Positions 16,835 through 28,732 are shown, numbered from the stretch's first letter. The stretch is DNA of 64,000 nt from Pseudoalteromonas sp. MSK9-3 (GCF_003590335.1 NZ_MIET01000046.1:124001-188000), one strand, 5' to 3'. Notes: generated by a model not told the origin, from the letters alone. Numbers and translations: made by a program.

Positions 16835-17854
16835 TTATAATCTAAATATTCGAACGGTATCGCCGTTACTTACGTTAAGCGCTGCAGCGACATCTTTGCT
16901 AATATCAATAACATTTTCATGTGAGTGATAGCAGACCTGATCTGTAAATGTGGCTCTATAATTTTGCAGTTGTTGATTTGAAATTGCAAAGCTCTGAGTC
17001 TTCTCTACTTGGCAAATATTGACCGTCGCAACATGAGAGGCTTGAACGGTTTGTATATTCGTGAGTTTTGCTTCAACTGTCGGGCCTGCATCAAATAAAT
17101 CAACATAACCACGATGTTCAAACCCTTCTTTTTCAAGCAGGCGTAAAGCGGGTTTGGTTTTTTCGTGTACTTGGCCTATGACGTCCTGTGCTTTTTTACT
17201 AAGTAAATTTGCGTAAATGGGATATTTGGGCATTAGCTCACTAATAAACACCTTGTCACCCAAACCAACTAGGTGATCTGCTTGAGGAAACTCAATACTA
17301 AAAAAGTGCTCTTGTAGCCATTGCCAAAAAGGAGAGTGGCCTTGTTCATCACTTACCCCACGCATTTCTGCGATAACAGTATCGCTGAAGCGGGCGCTAT
17401 GATCTGCCATAAAGGTAAATCGAGAACGACTCAGGAATCGTCCTGCTAGGCCTTTTCTATAAGGCTCACGTAAAAATAAAGTACATATCTCGCTAGATCC
17501 TGTGTAGTCATTACACATAGAGAGAATGTCTACAGTATTGTAAACTTTTAATGTCGGAGAATGATGGACTGTTTTACCCAAGTGATAATGATATAACGGC
17601 ACCGTCATACCAACCGCAGCTTCAATAGCGGTAGTGCCCATGATGTCACCTGTAGCACTATCTTCTAAAACAAAGAGGTATCCTTCGTCTTGTGGTGAAC
17701 TGAGTGATTTGGCAAAGCTGTGCTCTGAACGCTGGATCTTTTCGCGTAAGATATCATCATTAACCGGTAGTGACGTAAAGCCATGGCCTGATTCTGCGGC
17801 AATCTGACGCAATGCGTTAAAATCAGAGTCTTTTATTGGTCTAAGTATATGCAT
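16835..17854 (-). CDS. astA: Arginine N-succinyltransferase
   Basis: A 339-residue acyltransferase (GNAT-like) that transfers succinyl from succinyl-CoA to arginine, the first step of the AST arginine degradation pathway. It begins MHILRPIKDSDFNALRQIA and carries family segments such as GTTAIEAAVG, EICTLFLREPYRKGLAGRFLSRSRF, AEMRGVSDEQGHSPFW and LEKEGFEHRGYVDLFDAGP. Length is normal (E. coli AstA 344). It lies 38 bases downstream of astC on the same strand. Confidence 0.95.
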   Translation of the reverse strand: MHILRPIKDSDFNALRQIAAESGHGFTSLPVNDDILREKIQRSEHSFAKSLSSPQDEGYLFVLEDSATGDIMGTTAIEAAVGMTVPLYHYHLGKTVHHSPTLKVYNTVDILSMCNDYTGSSEICTLFLREPYRKGLAGRFLSRSRFTFMADHSARFSDTVIAEMRGVSDEQGHSPFWQWLQEHFFSIEFPQADHLVGLGDKVFISELMPKYPIYANLLSKKAQDVIGQVHEKTKPALRLLEKEGFEHRGYVDLFDAGPTVEAKLTNIQTVQASHVATVNICQVEKTQSFAISNQQLQNYRATFTDQVCYHSHENVIDISKDVAAALNVSNGDTVRIFRL

Positions 17855-17892
17855 AATGCAACCTAAAGGGCGCCACAGCGCCCTTAATAGCG

Positions 17893-19119
<1,227 letters not shown>

Positions 19120-19331
19120 TTAACTTTAGCTTGCCGGTGATCATAATAAATAGCTTAAAAACAATGTGTTCAATAAATGTTCTGAATATATTGGTTGTTA
19201 CAGCGTTGTTGGCAAACATACAAATTGCTCTTTCAATTTATGCATTATCACTTGGGTTTAAGTAAATTTGCAGTGCAATTTTTCACAAAATGATTAAAAT
19301 AAAAGTCAAATTGATGATGGTTTTAATCAAA

Positions 19332-19760
19332 ATGATAAATAAGCACGATGAAAAGCTAATTGCATTGTTACGAACTAATGCAAGATCGAGTATTTCTGAC
19401 TTGGCGAGGGGGTTAGATGTTTCTCGTTCGACAGTACAAAGCAGACTGCTTAAGCTAGAGCAATCTGGTGTGATCACGGGCTACCGTGTTGAGTTTGGTT
19501 CAGCTTACATAGAAGGGTTAGTGTCTGCTCATGTATCAATTAAAGTCAGGCAAAAGCTAACGACGCAAACCACGATAGCATTAAAGCATATTGATCAGAT
19601 CAGTGCACTGTATGCGATTAGCGGTGAGTACGACATGATTGCAATAGTTGAAGCACAAAGCCTAGAGCAGCTTAATCATATTCTTGATGACATAGGCAAT
19701 TTAGATGGAGTAGAACGAACAAATTCAGCTGTTATTTTGGAAACCAAATTTAAACGCTAG
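19332..19760 (+). CDS. Lrp/AsnC-family transcriptional regulator
   Basis: A protein of about 142 residues with an N-terminal winged helix-turn-helix (ISDLARGLDVSRSTVQSRLLKLEQSG) and a C-terminal RAM/ACT effector domain (ALYAISGEYDMIAIVEAQSLEQL). Regulators of this type sense amino acids as oligomers. It is divergently arranged from astC with 230 AT-rich bases between the starts, so control of the ast genes is likely but not shown. The start is uncertain: I prefer MINKHDEKL at 19332, because the upstream Met and Lys-rich residues from 19290 are not typical of the family. Confidence 0.85.
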   Translation: MINKHDEKLIALLRTNARSSISDLARGLDVSRSTVQSRLLKLEQSGVITGYRVEFGSAYIEGLVSAHVSIKVRQKLTTQTTIALKHIDQISALYAISGEYDMIAIVEAQSLEQLNHILDDIGNLDGVERTNSAVILETKFKR

Positions 19761-19768
19761 TACGTTGA

Positions 19769-21688
19769 TTACTGCTTCCCTTCTGGTAGCCATATGCTCG
19801 TTCCTGTCGACGCTACGTGATTGACGTTGCCTTTGAGCACTTTAGTTCCAACATTGTGTGAGGTTTCAGGGCGACTAACAAGGTAACCTTGAACACAACG
19901 AATGCCCATGCTTTTTACAAGCTCAAATTGTTCCGCTTGCTCAACGCCTTCAGCGACAATTTTTAGCCCTAATTGAGTACCAAGTTCACTAATTGAATTG
20001 AGGATTTTATGGTATTTGGCATTTTGACTGGCTTGGGTAATAAAGAGCTTATCTATTTTAATCACGTCAATAGGTAAATCAGCAAGCGTACTAAGTGAGC
20101 TAAACCCTGTGCCAAAGTCATCAATCGCGATGGTTACACCAGCACGACGACAGGCTTCTAGTTCTTCGATGATTTGATCACTTGCTGTGATAAGTGTTGA
20201 CTCCGTAATTTCTAGCATAAGCGAACTAGCAGGCAAACCCGTTTTCTCTAACGTGTCTGTGACCCACTGGGCAACAGGCCTGTGCTTTAATTGTATTCCA
20301 GATACGTTTACTGAGATTTTAACTCTTTTCATTCCTGCATTGTGCCATGCAGACATTTGTCGACAAGACTCTAGCAAAATCCAATCTCCAAGTTCTAAAA
20401 TCAAATTAGATTCTTCTGCAATAGGGATGAATTCAGCGGGGGGGATTAGCCCTTCGATTGGGTGATGCCAGCGGATGAGTGCTTCAAAATAGTCAATGGC
20501 ACAATCTTCCACATGAACAATTGGCTGAAAGGATAAATGAAAGTTTTGTGAGGCTATTGCTAACCTAAGCTCTTCGAGTAAATAATGATATCGCCTAATT
20601 TTGCTGCCCATTTCAGGCGAGTAGACCTTGAAGATACCACGACCATCTGTTTTTGCACGATACATTGCCACATCTGCCATTTGTAACAGTGCGTGAGGGT
20701 GGGACGCGCTTTCTGGATAAATGGCTATGCCAATACTTGCACCAATTTTTACAATTTTGTTGCCGAGTATAAAGTCTCTTTCAATTTCATTGAGAATTGA
20801 TTGTGCGACTTGAGTACAAAAACTAGCGTTATCAATTTTAGGAATGAATATTGAAAATTCGTCCCCGCCCAATCGAGATAAGTTTTGTTCGAGACCATGA
20901 ATAGGGTGTATATCTTGAATCTCGAATTGCTTAACAATACTACTCAATCGATTAGCGACTTGAATTAAAATTTCATCACCAAAGCTATGACCAAAAGAGT
21001 CATTAACCTGTTTGAAACCATCCAAATCAATGAACAGCAAACCACAGTGCTGATTTTTCTTTTCTGCTTGTGTTAACTGAATATCTAAATGCTCTAAATA
21101 AGCATGGCGATCGATCAGCTGTGTTAATTTATCTTGATAAATATGACTGTCTGTTTGTAGTTTAATCTTATTTACATTATCTGTAATCGCATGCACAGCA
21201 TGACTTATTTGCGCTAATGGGCCACCGTGGTGCAGCGTTTGTGTTTTGATGTCGAGTAAGCTGAGGAGATTGTCTATGTCTTGATGGACCGCATGCAACG
21301 CCTTACTATTTTTATGTTTCTTTTTTTCTACTCTAAATACGAACACCATCGCCAGTAATAATGTCGTTAATGTAATTAATGCGGTAGGTGATAAGAATGT
21401 GGTCGCGATCAGATCAGAGTTTTTAGCTAGGACTAAATTGTCCCCATGCTTGTGCAAAAGTACATAAGTTTTATTTTGATGTTGAAAAAACCTTTGTCCA
21501 AATATAAAAGATTGATACCAAGGTGTTGCAATTTTTTCACTTGCACCTGTATTTATTTCGATAACTGAAATATTGTTGAACCCATGATGAGCATCAACAC
21601 AAGTTTTTGAGAAAAGTATGTTTACAACATAGCCAAATAATAACGTGCTTATGGTAAAAAAGCTTAATATTTTTAATGTTTTGCTCAT
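19769..21688 (-). CDS. Membrane-anchored GGDEF-EAL c-di-GMP protein
   Basis: A 639-residue protein with TM1 at about 7-26, a periplasmic segment of about 70 residues, TM2 at about 100-120, then a GGDEF domain (183-355) and an EAL domain (365-610). The synthesis motif is an intact GGDEF at 274-278 and there is no RxxD inhibitory site five residues before it. The hydrolysis motif EAL is intact at 402-404, with DDFGTGFSSL and the late EGVEQ. Both making and breaking c-di-GMP are therefore possible. Neighbours give no clue to the signal; its stop is 9 bases from the stop of the convergent regulator gene. Confidence 0.92.
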   Translation of the reverse strand: MSKTLKILSFFTISTLLFGYVVNILFSKTCVDAHHGFNNISVIEINTGASEKIATPWYQSFIFGQRFFQHQNKTYVLLHKHGDNLVLAKNSDLIATTFLSPTALITLTTLLLAMVFVFRVEKKKHKNSKALHAVHQDIDNLLSLLDIKTQTLHHGGPLAQISHAVHAITDNVNKIKLQTDSHIYQDKLTQLIDRHAYLEHLDIQLTQAEKKNQHCGLLFIDLDGFKQVNDSFGHSFGDEILIQVANRLSSIVKQFEIQDIHPIHGLEQNLSRLGGDEFSIFIPKIDNASFCTQVAQSILNEIERDFILGNKIVKIGASIGIAIYPESASHPHALLQMADVAMYRAKTDGRGIFKVYSPEMGSKIRRYHYLLEELRLAIASQNFHLSFQPIVHVEDCAIDYFEALIRWHHPIEGLIPPAEFIPIAEESNLILELGDWILLESCRQMSAWHNAGMKRVKISVNVSGIQLKHRPVAQWVTDTLEKTGLPASSLMLEITESTLITASDQIIEELEACRRAGVTIAIDDFGTGFSSLSTLADLPIDVIKIDKLFITQASQNAKYHKILNSISELGTQLGLKIVAEGVEQAEQFELVKSMGIRCVQGYLVSRPETSHNVGTKVLKGNVNHVASTGTSIWLPEGKQ

Positions 21689-22153
21689 AGCTGGCTAAAT
21701 CCGGAATCTTAAATTAACGCACACTTTGAATGCACAATACATTATACATCTCTAAGCCATAAGAATTATAATCTTTTACACCCTTTTTTTCTTTATATCA
21801 ATTATGTTTCTCCTCTAAGTGCATTATTGTTGGTGGAATAATCAATTCTATGATTGTAGTCAATCTTTAGATAAATTCACTTTACATGAGAAGTATTCTC
21901 ACCTAATTTTTAATAACTCTCACAATTTGGTCTATGTTTTGCTACTTAAGTATGCATCACTCAAATTTAGACTAAGACGGCATGCTGTAGCACTTAATTG
22001 GTGCAAATGTCGAAATTTTGCACTGTCATAAAGCATAAATATTGTTTTGTTGTAATGTGTAATAACGCCCACCGTTTCCGATTGTTGAGCAGTTGAAGGC
22101 ACGGCACAGTGGCAAGGATGTAATTACCCAAACTTATTTATTTGGAGCCTGCT
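21689..22153. other. Divergent intergenic region holding the glycogen operon promoter
   Basis: About 465 AT-rich bases between the GGDEF-EAL gene (minus) and the glycogen operon (plus). It must hold the promoters of both, but I see no convincing -35/-10 pair, riboswitch or hairpin; a 70-codon ORF inside has no coding look. Confidence 0.4.
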
Positions 22154-22459
22154 ATGTTAACAAAACGTTTTTTTAAAACAAAAGACGAAGCCGAAGTCAC
22201 GTTCGAATTTTCTCACCCTCAAGCAAAAAAAGTTGAGTTAGTGGCGGAGTTTACTGACTGGGAACCCGTTACGATGAAATTCAACAAAAAAGAACGGGCT
22301 TTCAAGAGTAAACATCGTTTGCCAACAGACAAGCAATTTCACTTTAGGTACCTCATTGATGGGGAGCAGTGGGATAACGATCACAAAGCAGACGCCTATG
22401 TGACCAATAGCTTCGGTACGCAAAATAGTGTGGTAAATACGCAAAAAATAGCGATGTAA
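22154..22459 (+). CDS. Stand-alone CBM48 (isoamylase N-terminal-like) protein
   Basis: A 101-residue protein made of one early-set beta-sandwich domain, the CBM48/AMPK-beta type that binds alpha-glucans. Key segments are VTFEFSHPQAKKVELVAEFTDWEPVTM and FHFRYLIDGEQWDNDHKAD. A GGAG ribosome site at 22144-22147 fixes the ATG at 22154. It is first in the glycogen operon, 6 bases before malQ. It has no catalytic domain, so it may anchor to glycogen or help an operon enzyme; that role is inferred from context. Confidence 0.85.
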   Translation: MLTKRFFKTKDEAEVTFEFSHPQAKKVELVAEFTDWEPVTMKFNKKERAFKSKHRLPTDKQFHFRYLIDGEQWDNDHKADAYVTNSFGTQNSVVNTQKIAM

Positions 22460-22465
22460 CGGTCA

Positions 22466-24454
22466 ATGGAAGGATTACAACAGTTACTTTATTTACATGG
22501 CGTTGGTTATGATTACGTAAAATATACCGGTGAACATGTTGTGTTTGATCACCAAACCCGAGAGCAAGCATTGCGGGCATGCGGTATAGATATACACGAT
22601 GAAAGGCGAATCGAAGAAAAAATATACCAGCTGGATATTGCACAGTGGCAGTCAGTTGTTGAGCCGGTCAGCTTGGTTGATGAGCTATCTGGCTCACTCG
22701 CAATAAAAGTACCAGAACACAGTCGTATTTTTACCGGGTTATTGTCTATTCCAAGTTTAGATATCGATTATCGCTTTGATACATCCCAGTGTAAGGTGAG
22801 CGGTGAGTATCGGTATAAGGGCACTAATTATCTAGAGATCCAAGTACCGCTGCCATCTATGCCAATTGGCTACCATGACGCTGAAATTACTTTACCACTC
22901 GGCAAATTTAAGACCCAGATTTGGACAACGCCAAAGCAATGTTATCGCGCGCAATCACACAAACAAGTTGGGGTGTCTACACAGTTATACACGATAAAAA
23001 GTGCACGTAATTTAGGTATCGGTGATTTTCGTGATCTTGAAGAATTAATTGTTTGCTCAGCAAAAGCGGGGTGTGATTTTGTTTTATTGAACCCGCTGCA
23101 TTTGCTATTTAATGATGAGCCTGACAGGGCTAGTCCCTATAGCCCGAATCATCGAGGATTGATCAATCCGCTCTATATTGCGGTGGATAACTGTCGGTGG
23201 GTTGAAAATAATACAGAATTCACTATCGCTTTACAGCAAGCTTTTACGGCATTAGAAGCACATAAACGCCAGCCCTACATTGATTATGCGGTGGTTAGCG
23301 AGACAAAATATGCACTATTGTCTTTATCATACCGTGTATTTCTAGCTGAAGCTAATGACACAGACAAGCTGGCTTTTAGCGATTTTAAACTGAAGAACAA
23401 AGCGTTACTCAAAGTGCTAGCTAATGATGATTTTTCACTGTTTTGCCAGTGGCTAGCTGCTGTGCAACTTGAGTCTTGCCAACGAGCTGCGAAAGACAGC
23501 AACATGGCTATTGGCCTAATAAATGACTTAGCCGTAGGGTGTGCCAAAGATGGTCTCGAATACACTCGCAATAGTGCGTTGTATGCAACCGATGCACAAG
23601 TTGGGGCACCGCCAGATCCTTGGGCTCAAAATGGCCAAGACTGGGGCTTACCCGCGTTAGATCCGATTAAGATCAGGCATGATAAATTTGAGTTTTTCAA
23701 GTCTTTAGTCAAGAGTAATCTCAATCGTGTTGGCGGCTTACGAATTGATCACGTAATGGCGCTTAGAAGACTGTGGTGGTGTTTGCAGCTTGAGAGTGGG
23801 ATGAGCGGTTGTTATGTCTACTATCCGTTCGAGCATTTATTGGCAGTGCTAAAAATAGAATCAAACTTGTCAAAGAGTATTGTTATTGGCGAAGACTTAG
23901 GGGTTGTGCCCCCTGAGGTTGTGAGCGCAATGAAAGAATCATCTTTACTCGGTAATATTCTTTTCTATTTTGAAAAAGATGAACATGGGCGTTTTGTAAA
24001 TAGCCAAAAACTCAGAAAAGACACGATATTAATGATTGCAAATCATGATGTGCCTCCTTTTAAAGGATGGTGGGGGGCAAATGATTTACAACTAAAACAG
24101 ACGTATAACTTACTTTCCAAGACTGATTTTGAAAAAGAAAGCGCCGATAGGCATATACAGAAGCAATTGTTGATTGAGTGGTTGAATGAACATCAGCAGT
24201 TTGGTTTTGATGTACACAGTGATTCAAACGCTATCTATCAAGCGCTCTTAGCCGTATTAGCATTGTCACCAGCACATTTGCTGTGTCTTCAATTAGATGA
24301 TCTCGATCAACAGATATTACCCGTAAATATTCCTGGAACAGACAAAGAGTATCCAAACTGGCGTAGGCGTTTAGATCATACTGTGCCAGAAATGTTTTCT
24401 AATCATACAGATTTTATAAAAAACTTAACTCAACTTAGGACAAGTCATGAATAG
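22466..24454 (+). CDS. malQ: 4-alpha-glucanotransferase (amylomaltase, GH77)
   Basis: A 662-residue enzyme that moves maltosyl and longer units between alpha-1,4-glucans. An N-terminal non-catalytic region (about 1-160) precedes the GH77 barrel. The catalytic set is present: nucleophile Asp428 in GGLRIDHVMAL, acid/base Glu476 in VIGEDLGVVP, and Asp528 in IANHDVPPFKGWW. SPYSPNHRGLINPLYI is the substrate-loop segment. Its last 8 bases overlap glgB (ATGA type), so the two are translationally coupled. In this operon it likely recycles the short chains left by GlgP and GlgX. Confidence 0.93.
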   Translation: MEGLQQLLYLHGVGYDYVKYTGEHVVFDHQTREQALRACGIDIHDERRIEEKIYQLDIAQWQSVVEPVSLVDELSGSLAIKVPEHSRIFTGLLSIPSLDIDYRFDTSQCKVSGEYRYKGTNYLEIQVPLPSMPIGYHDAEITLPLGKFKTQIWTTPKQCYRAQSHKQVGVSTQLYTIKSARNLGIGDFRDLEELIVCSAKAGCDFVLLNPLHLLFNDEPDRASPYSPNHRGLINPLYIAVDNCRWVENNTEFTIALQQAFTALEAHKRQPYIDYAVVSETKYALLSLSYRVFLAEANDTDKLAFSDFKLKNKALLKVLANDDFSLFCQWLAAVQLESCQRAAKDSNMAIGLINDLAVGCAKDGLEYTRNSALYATDAQVGAPPDPWAQNGQDWGLPALDPIKIRHDKFEFFKSLVKSNLNRVGGLRIDHVMALRRLWWCLQLESGMSGCYVYYPFEHLLAVLKIESNLSKSIVIGEDLGVVPPEVVSAMKESSLLGNILFYFEKDEHGRFVNSQKLRKDTILMIANHDVPPFKGWWGANDLQLKQTYNLLSKTDFEKESADRHIQKQLLIEWLNEHQQFGFDVHSDSNAIYQALLAVLALSPAHLLCLQLDDLDQQILPVNIPGTDKEYPNWRRRLDHTVPEMFSNHTDFIKNLTQLRTSHE

Positions 24455-26675
24455 CATTTTAACACCAACAAATAAGATACATGACTATTCAGAGCAGCTT
24501 AGTGCGCTTCAATTAGGGACGTTTGGCGACCCATTTTCTTTTCTAGGGTTGCATAAAGTTGATGAAGAGATCTATGAAGTACGCGTTTATCTACCTGGTG
24601 CTTTATCTGTGTCATTGGCGAGTAAAACAAAAGGGTCGCTTTTTAAACAATATTTAAAAAGTGATTTGTTTTTACTGCAAGTGACTGAAAAAGAATTGTC
24701 AGAAGTGAAAAGGTTAGAAATCACTTACCCCGAACATACGCGTATTCAACATGATGTATATCAATTTGCGCAATGTATTTGTGAAGATACGTTGTATTTG
24801 TTTAATGAAGGAACGTTAGAGCGCGCTTATCAACATTTAGGCGCTCACTTTATTGAACATGAAGGAGTGCAAGGTGTGTGCTTTGCAGTATGGGCACCTA
24901 ATGCGAAAAGCGTTTCAGTTATCGGCGAGTTTAACTGTTGGCAGCGAAGTGAACACTTTATGAGAAAGCACCCAGCGAGTGGCGTATGGGAGGTATTTAT
25001 TCCTGGCCTAAAAGCACAACAAACATATAAATATTCGTTAGTAGATAACTATGGCAATGTTACCGATAAAGCAGATCCATTTGCATTTAAGATGCAGCAG
25101 GCCCCAGGTACTGCGTCCGTGTTACAGCCACTAGTATCTCGTAAAAAACCAACATCCAAACAGTTAAAAAGCCGAAGTAGACGAAATAAAATAGATGCGC
25201 CTATCTGTATTTATGAAGTGCAACTCGGTTCTTGGAAGCGTAGAGCAGATGAAGAAAATAGGTTTTTAACGTATCGCGAGTTGGCTGATGACTTAGTGCA
25301 GTACGTAAAAGGATTAGGCTTTACACATTTACAGCTGATGCCAATTAGTGAATACCCATTTGATGGCTCATGGGGCTATCAACCTGTTGGTTTATTCTCG
25401 CCAACGAGTCGATTTGGCAGCTATGAAGACTTTGTCTATTTTGTTGAAAAGTGTGAGGACGCTAATCTCGGGCTGTTAATTGATTGGGTTCCTGGGCACT
25501 TTCCTTCGGACCCGCATGGACTCCATAAATTTGACGGTACCCATTTGTTTGAACACGCAGACATGAGGCAAGGCTTTCATCCTGATTGGAATACGTATAT
25601 TTATAATTATGATCGCCCAGAAGTAAAGAGCTTCTTGTTAGCAAACGCCATGTATTGGCTTAATGAATTTCAGCTAGATGGATTACGAGTTGATGCTGTT
25701 GCATCTATGCTTTATTTAGACTACAGCCGCAATGACGGAGAGTGGGTAGCCAACCAATATGGTGGAAGAGAAAATTTAGGTGCTATCGCCTGTTTACAAG
25801 ACGTCAATCGACGTTGTTATGGTCAAGATAATAACATCATGATGGTAGCCGAAGAGTCGACGGCGTGGCCTGGTGTTACGCAAAGCGTAGAGCATCAAGG
25901 TTTGGGCTTTGGCTTTAAGTGGAATATGGGTTGGATGAACGACAGTTTAAGCTACATAAGTCGGGATCCGATCCATAGGCGCTATCATCATCACGAGATG
26001 ACCTTTTCAATGGCATATGCGTACTCGGAAAACTATATTTTACCATTAAGTCACGATGAAGTGGTCCATGGTAAAGGTGCATTATTGAGTAAAATGCCAG
26101 GAGATGACTGGCAACAATTTGCGACACTACGTGCCTACTATGGCTTTATGTATGCCCATCCAGGTAAAAAGCTCTTATTTATGGGGAGTGAATTAGCACC
26201 TCGTTCTGAGTGGGATCACAATGAAGGGCTAGACTGGCAGTTGTTAGACTCCCCAGCGCACCTTGGTATTCAACGCACAGTAAAGCAGCTTAACGGGGTT
26301 TATCAGCGTGAAGGTGCATTATATGAATGTGATAATTCACCAGCAGGATTTCAGTGGATAGATGGCGATAATGCCGAGCAAAGTATATTTAGTTTTGCTC
26401 GCTATGGTAAGTCAAAAAAAGATTTACTGATTGTCATAAGCCACTTTACTGCACAAGTGTTTCATCAATATAGGGTTGGTGTGCCGCAAAGTGGTGTTTA
26501 TGAGGTAGTTCTTAATACGGATGATAAAGAATTATATGGCTCTGGTGTTACGGCGGTAGCGGGTAAGCAGCAGTTGATAGAGTCTGCAGCAATACCATCT
26601 CATGGGTTTGAAAATAGCATTGTTTTGACTATTCCCCCATTAACAACGCTGTATTTGAAACGGATCACGGGTTAA
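24447..26675 (+). CDS. glgB: 1,4-alpha-glucan branching enzyme (GH13)
   Basis: A 742-residue branching enzyme that cuts an alpha-1,4 chain and rejoins it by an alpha-1,6 link. An extra N-terminal domain (about 20-115), a CBM48 domain (about 130-225) and the GH13 barrel follow in order. Catalytic residues are Asp416 in LDGLRVDAVASM, Glu469 in VAEESTAWP and Asp537 in SHDEVVHGK. Length is like E. coli GlgB (728). It overlaps malQ by 8 bases and is followed after 5 bases by glgX. Confidence 0.95.
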   Translation: MNSILTPTNKIHDYSEQLSALQLGTFGDPFSFLGLHKVDEEIYEVRVYLPGALSVSLASKTKGSLFKQYLKSDLFLLQVTEKELSEVKRLEITYPEHTRIQHDVYQFAQCICEDTLYLFNEGTLERAYQHLGAHFIEHEGVQGVCFAVWAPNAKSVSVIGEFNCWQRSEHFMRKHPASGVWEVFIPGLKAQQTYKYSLVDNYGNVTDKADPFAFKMQQAPGTASVLQPLVSRKKPTSKQLKSRSRRNKIDAPICIYEVQLGSWKRRADEENRFLTYRELADDLVQYVKGLGFTHLQLMPISEYPFDGSWGYQPVGLFSPTSRFGSYEDFVYFVEKCEDANLGLLIDWVPGHFPSDPHGLHKFDGTHLFEHADMRQGFHPDWNTYIYNYDRPEVKSFLLANAMYWLNEFQLDGLRVDAVASMLYLDYSRNDGEWVANQYGGRENLGAIACLQDVNRRCYGQDNNIMMVAEESTAWPGVTQSVEHQGLGFGFKWNMGWMNDSLSYISRDPIHRRYHHHEMTFSMAYAYSENYILPLSHDEVVHGKGALLSKMPGDDWQQFATLRAYYGFMYAHPGKKLLFMGSELAPRSEWDHNEGLDWQLLDSPAHLGIQRTVKQLNGVYQREGALYECDNSPAGFQWIDGDNAEQSIFSFARYGKSKKDLLIVISHFTAQVFHQYRVGVPQSGVYEVVLNTDDKELYGSGVTAVAGKQQLIESAAIPSHGFENSIVLTIPPLTTLYLKRITG

Positions 26676-26680
26676 TTAAC

Positions 26681-28732
26681 ATGCTAAATTCATGTCGTGG
26701 GTGCCATACGCAATTAGGTAGTACTAAAAAAGATACCGGTGTCAATTTTGCGGTTTTTGCACCGAATGCAACTCAAGTGTATTTGTGTCTTTTTGATGCG
26801 AGTGGTCACTCTCAGATTGCAATGATCGATATGTTTTTACATGAAGGTGGGACTTGGAGTGTATTAGTTGAGCCTTTAAAAGAGGGGGCACTCTACGGGT
26901 ATCGTGTTGAAGGAGATTATGACCCTCAGTCTGGTCGGCTATTTAATATCAATAAGCTATTGATGGATCCATATGGCAAAGATTTCTTTGGAGAGTTTAC
27001 GTGGAGTGAGCGTCACTTTTGTCATATGCCTGTTGGTACTATCAGTAAGTTAGACAACGCAATTGACATGCCTAAATCCAAGGTGACGGGGTTAGCTAAA
27101 TACACAGAGAAAAGACCGAACCACCCTTGGTCAAAAACGGTCATCTATGAATGCCATGTCAAAGGCGCGACGTATAAGCACCCAGATGTTAATCCAGAGT
27201 TTAGAGGTAAGTTTTTAGGTCTTGCTGATCCCGCTTTTATTTCACATATTAAAAAACTGGGTATTACGACGCTTGAATTATTGCCTGTTCACGCGTTTGT
27301 CAGTGAGCAGTTTCTTACCACCAAAGGTTTGAGAAACTATTGGGGATACAATACGCTAAACTTTTTCACCCCGCATAAACCATACCTAGTTGACAATGAT
27401 GTAAGTGAATTTCAGCGTATGATGGCCACGCTTCATGAGGTGGGAATTGAAGTTATATTAGATGTGGTATTTAACCATACGGCTGAAGCTGGCATTGATG
27501 GCCCAACGTTATCACTTAAAGGGTTAAATAACAGCGGTTACTATAGACACTTACCGGAAGAACCTAGTGTTTATATTAATGATACGGGCTGTGGTAACAC
27601 GCTGAATATTGACGATCCAAAGACATTACAGCTGGTTTTAGATAGTTTACGCTATTGGGTCGAAGTGATGGGGGTCGACGGTTTTAGGTTTGACTTAGCG
27701 ACAATTTTAGCGCGCACAAGTTATGGCTTTAATGCACATCACGCTTTTATTAACGCGATACTACAAGATCCAGTGTTAAATAAGGCCAAGCTTATTGCAG
27801 AGCCATGGGATATTGGGCCTGGTGGTTATCAATTAGGTGCATTTTTATCACCATGGCGTGAATGGAATGATAAATACCGAGATACAGTCCGACGTTTTTG
27901 GCGACAAGATGAAGGGGTACTGCCTGAACTTGCAAAGCGTGTGCATGGGTCAAACGATATTTTTGAACATAACCAACGAGGGCCGTTGAACTCCATTAAC
28001 TTTATTACCAGTCACGACGGCTACACATTAGCTGACTGGGTAAGTTATGAGAATAAGCATAACTTAGCAAACGGTGAAGTTAACCGAGACGGTCATGGTG
28101 AGAATTACTCGTTCAATTGTGGCAAGGAAGGGTTCTCGACGGATATAGACATAGTAAATTTGCGTTTGAAGATGCAAAAGAACGCGCTAGTAACCTTGTT
28201 GTTGTCAAAAGGAGTGCCAATGATTGCAGCGGGCACTGAGTTTAGTCATTCTCAAGGTGGTAACAATAATGCGTATTGTCAAGATAATCGGACAAATTGG
28301 TTAGCTTGGAAGCCTTCGCAGCAGGATCACCCCCTTTCCTATTTTATTCAAGAGTTGTTGTCACTACGTAAGACATTCAGTGTATTTCAGCATGGGTTTT
28401 ATGTTCACTCAGATGACAGCCGTTTTTCAGTTTGTTGGCTCGACGAAAACGGTCAACTTATGGGCGAGTCTGATTGGCACAGTGAGGGTCGTAAATGGCT
28501 CTTGTATTCGATTCAAGACCGGCAACTTGAACAAGCACTATTGATTATTTTTAATGCGCACGATATGAGCTTAGAAGCCACATTACCTTGCGCTCCATTT
28601 TCAGAACATTGGCAACTTGCATTAAGTAGTTGTGATTGCGCCAAATATGACAGTGCAGATCCTATATGCACAATCTCAGCCCAATCTAGTTGGGTATTTA
28701 CATCGCTAAAAGAGGGAAACATACATGGCTAA
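26681..28732 (+). CDS. glgX: Glycogen debranching enzyme (GH13, isoamylase type)
   Basis: A 683-residue enzyme that cleaves alpha-1,6 branches of phosphorylase limit dextrin. A CBM48 domain (about 10-100) leads into the barrel. Catalytic residues are Asp338 in VDGFRFDLA, Glu374 in LIAEPWDIGPGGY and an Asp in FITSHDGYTLADWVSY. Sequence and size match bacterial GlgX (E. coli 657). Its 3' end overlaps the glgP start by 8 bases. Confidence 0.94.
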   Translation: MLNSCRGCHTQLGSTKKDTGVNFAVFAPNATQVYLCLFDASGHSQIAMIDMFLHEGGTWSVLVEPLKEGALYGYRVEGDYDPQSGRLFNINKLLMDPYGKDFFGEFTWSERHFCHMPVGTISKLDNAIDMPKSKVTGLAKYTEKRPNHPWSKTVIYECHVKGATYKHPDVNPEFRGKFLGLADPAFISHIKKLGITTLELLPVHAFVSEQFLTTKGLRNYWGYNTLNFFTPHKPYLVDNDVSEFQRMMATLHEVGIEVILDVVFNHTAEAGIDGPTLSLKGLNNSGYYRHLPEEPSVYINDTGCGNTLNIDDPKTLQLVLDSLRYWVEVMGVDGFRFDLATILARTSYGFNAHHAFINAILQDPVLNKAKLIAEPWDIGPGGYQLGAFLSPWREWNDKYRDTVRRFWRQDEGVLPELAKRVHGSNDIFEHNQRGPLNSINFITSHDGYTLADWVSYENKHNLANGEVNRDGHGENYSFNCGKEGFSTDIDIVNLRLKMQKNALVTLLLSKGVPMIAAGTEFSHSQGGNNNAYCQDNRTNWLAWKPSQQDHPLSYFIQELLSLRKTFSVFQHGFYVHSDDSRFSVCWLDENGQLMGESDWHSEGRKWLLYSIQDRQLEQALLIIFNAHDMSLEATLPCAPFSEHWQLALSSCDCAKYDSADPICTISAQSSWVFTSLKEGNIHG

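Noticed and set aside
22142-22153. TTG start for the CBM48 protein
   Set aside because: The bases form the GGAG ribosome site of the ATG at 22154.
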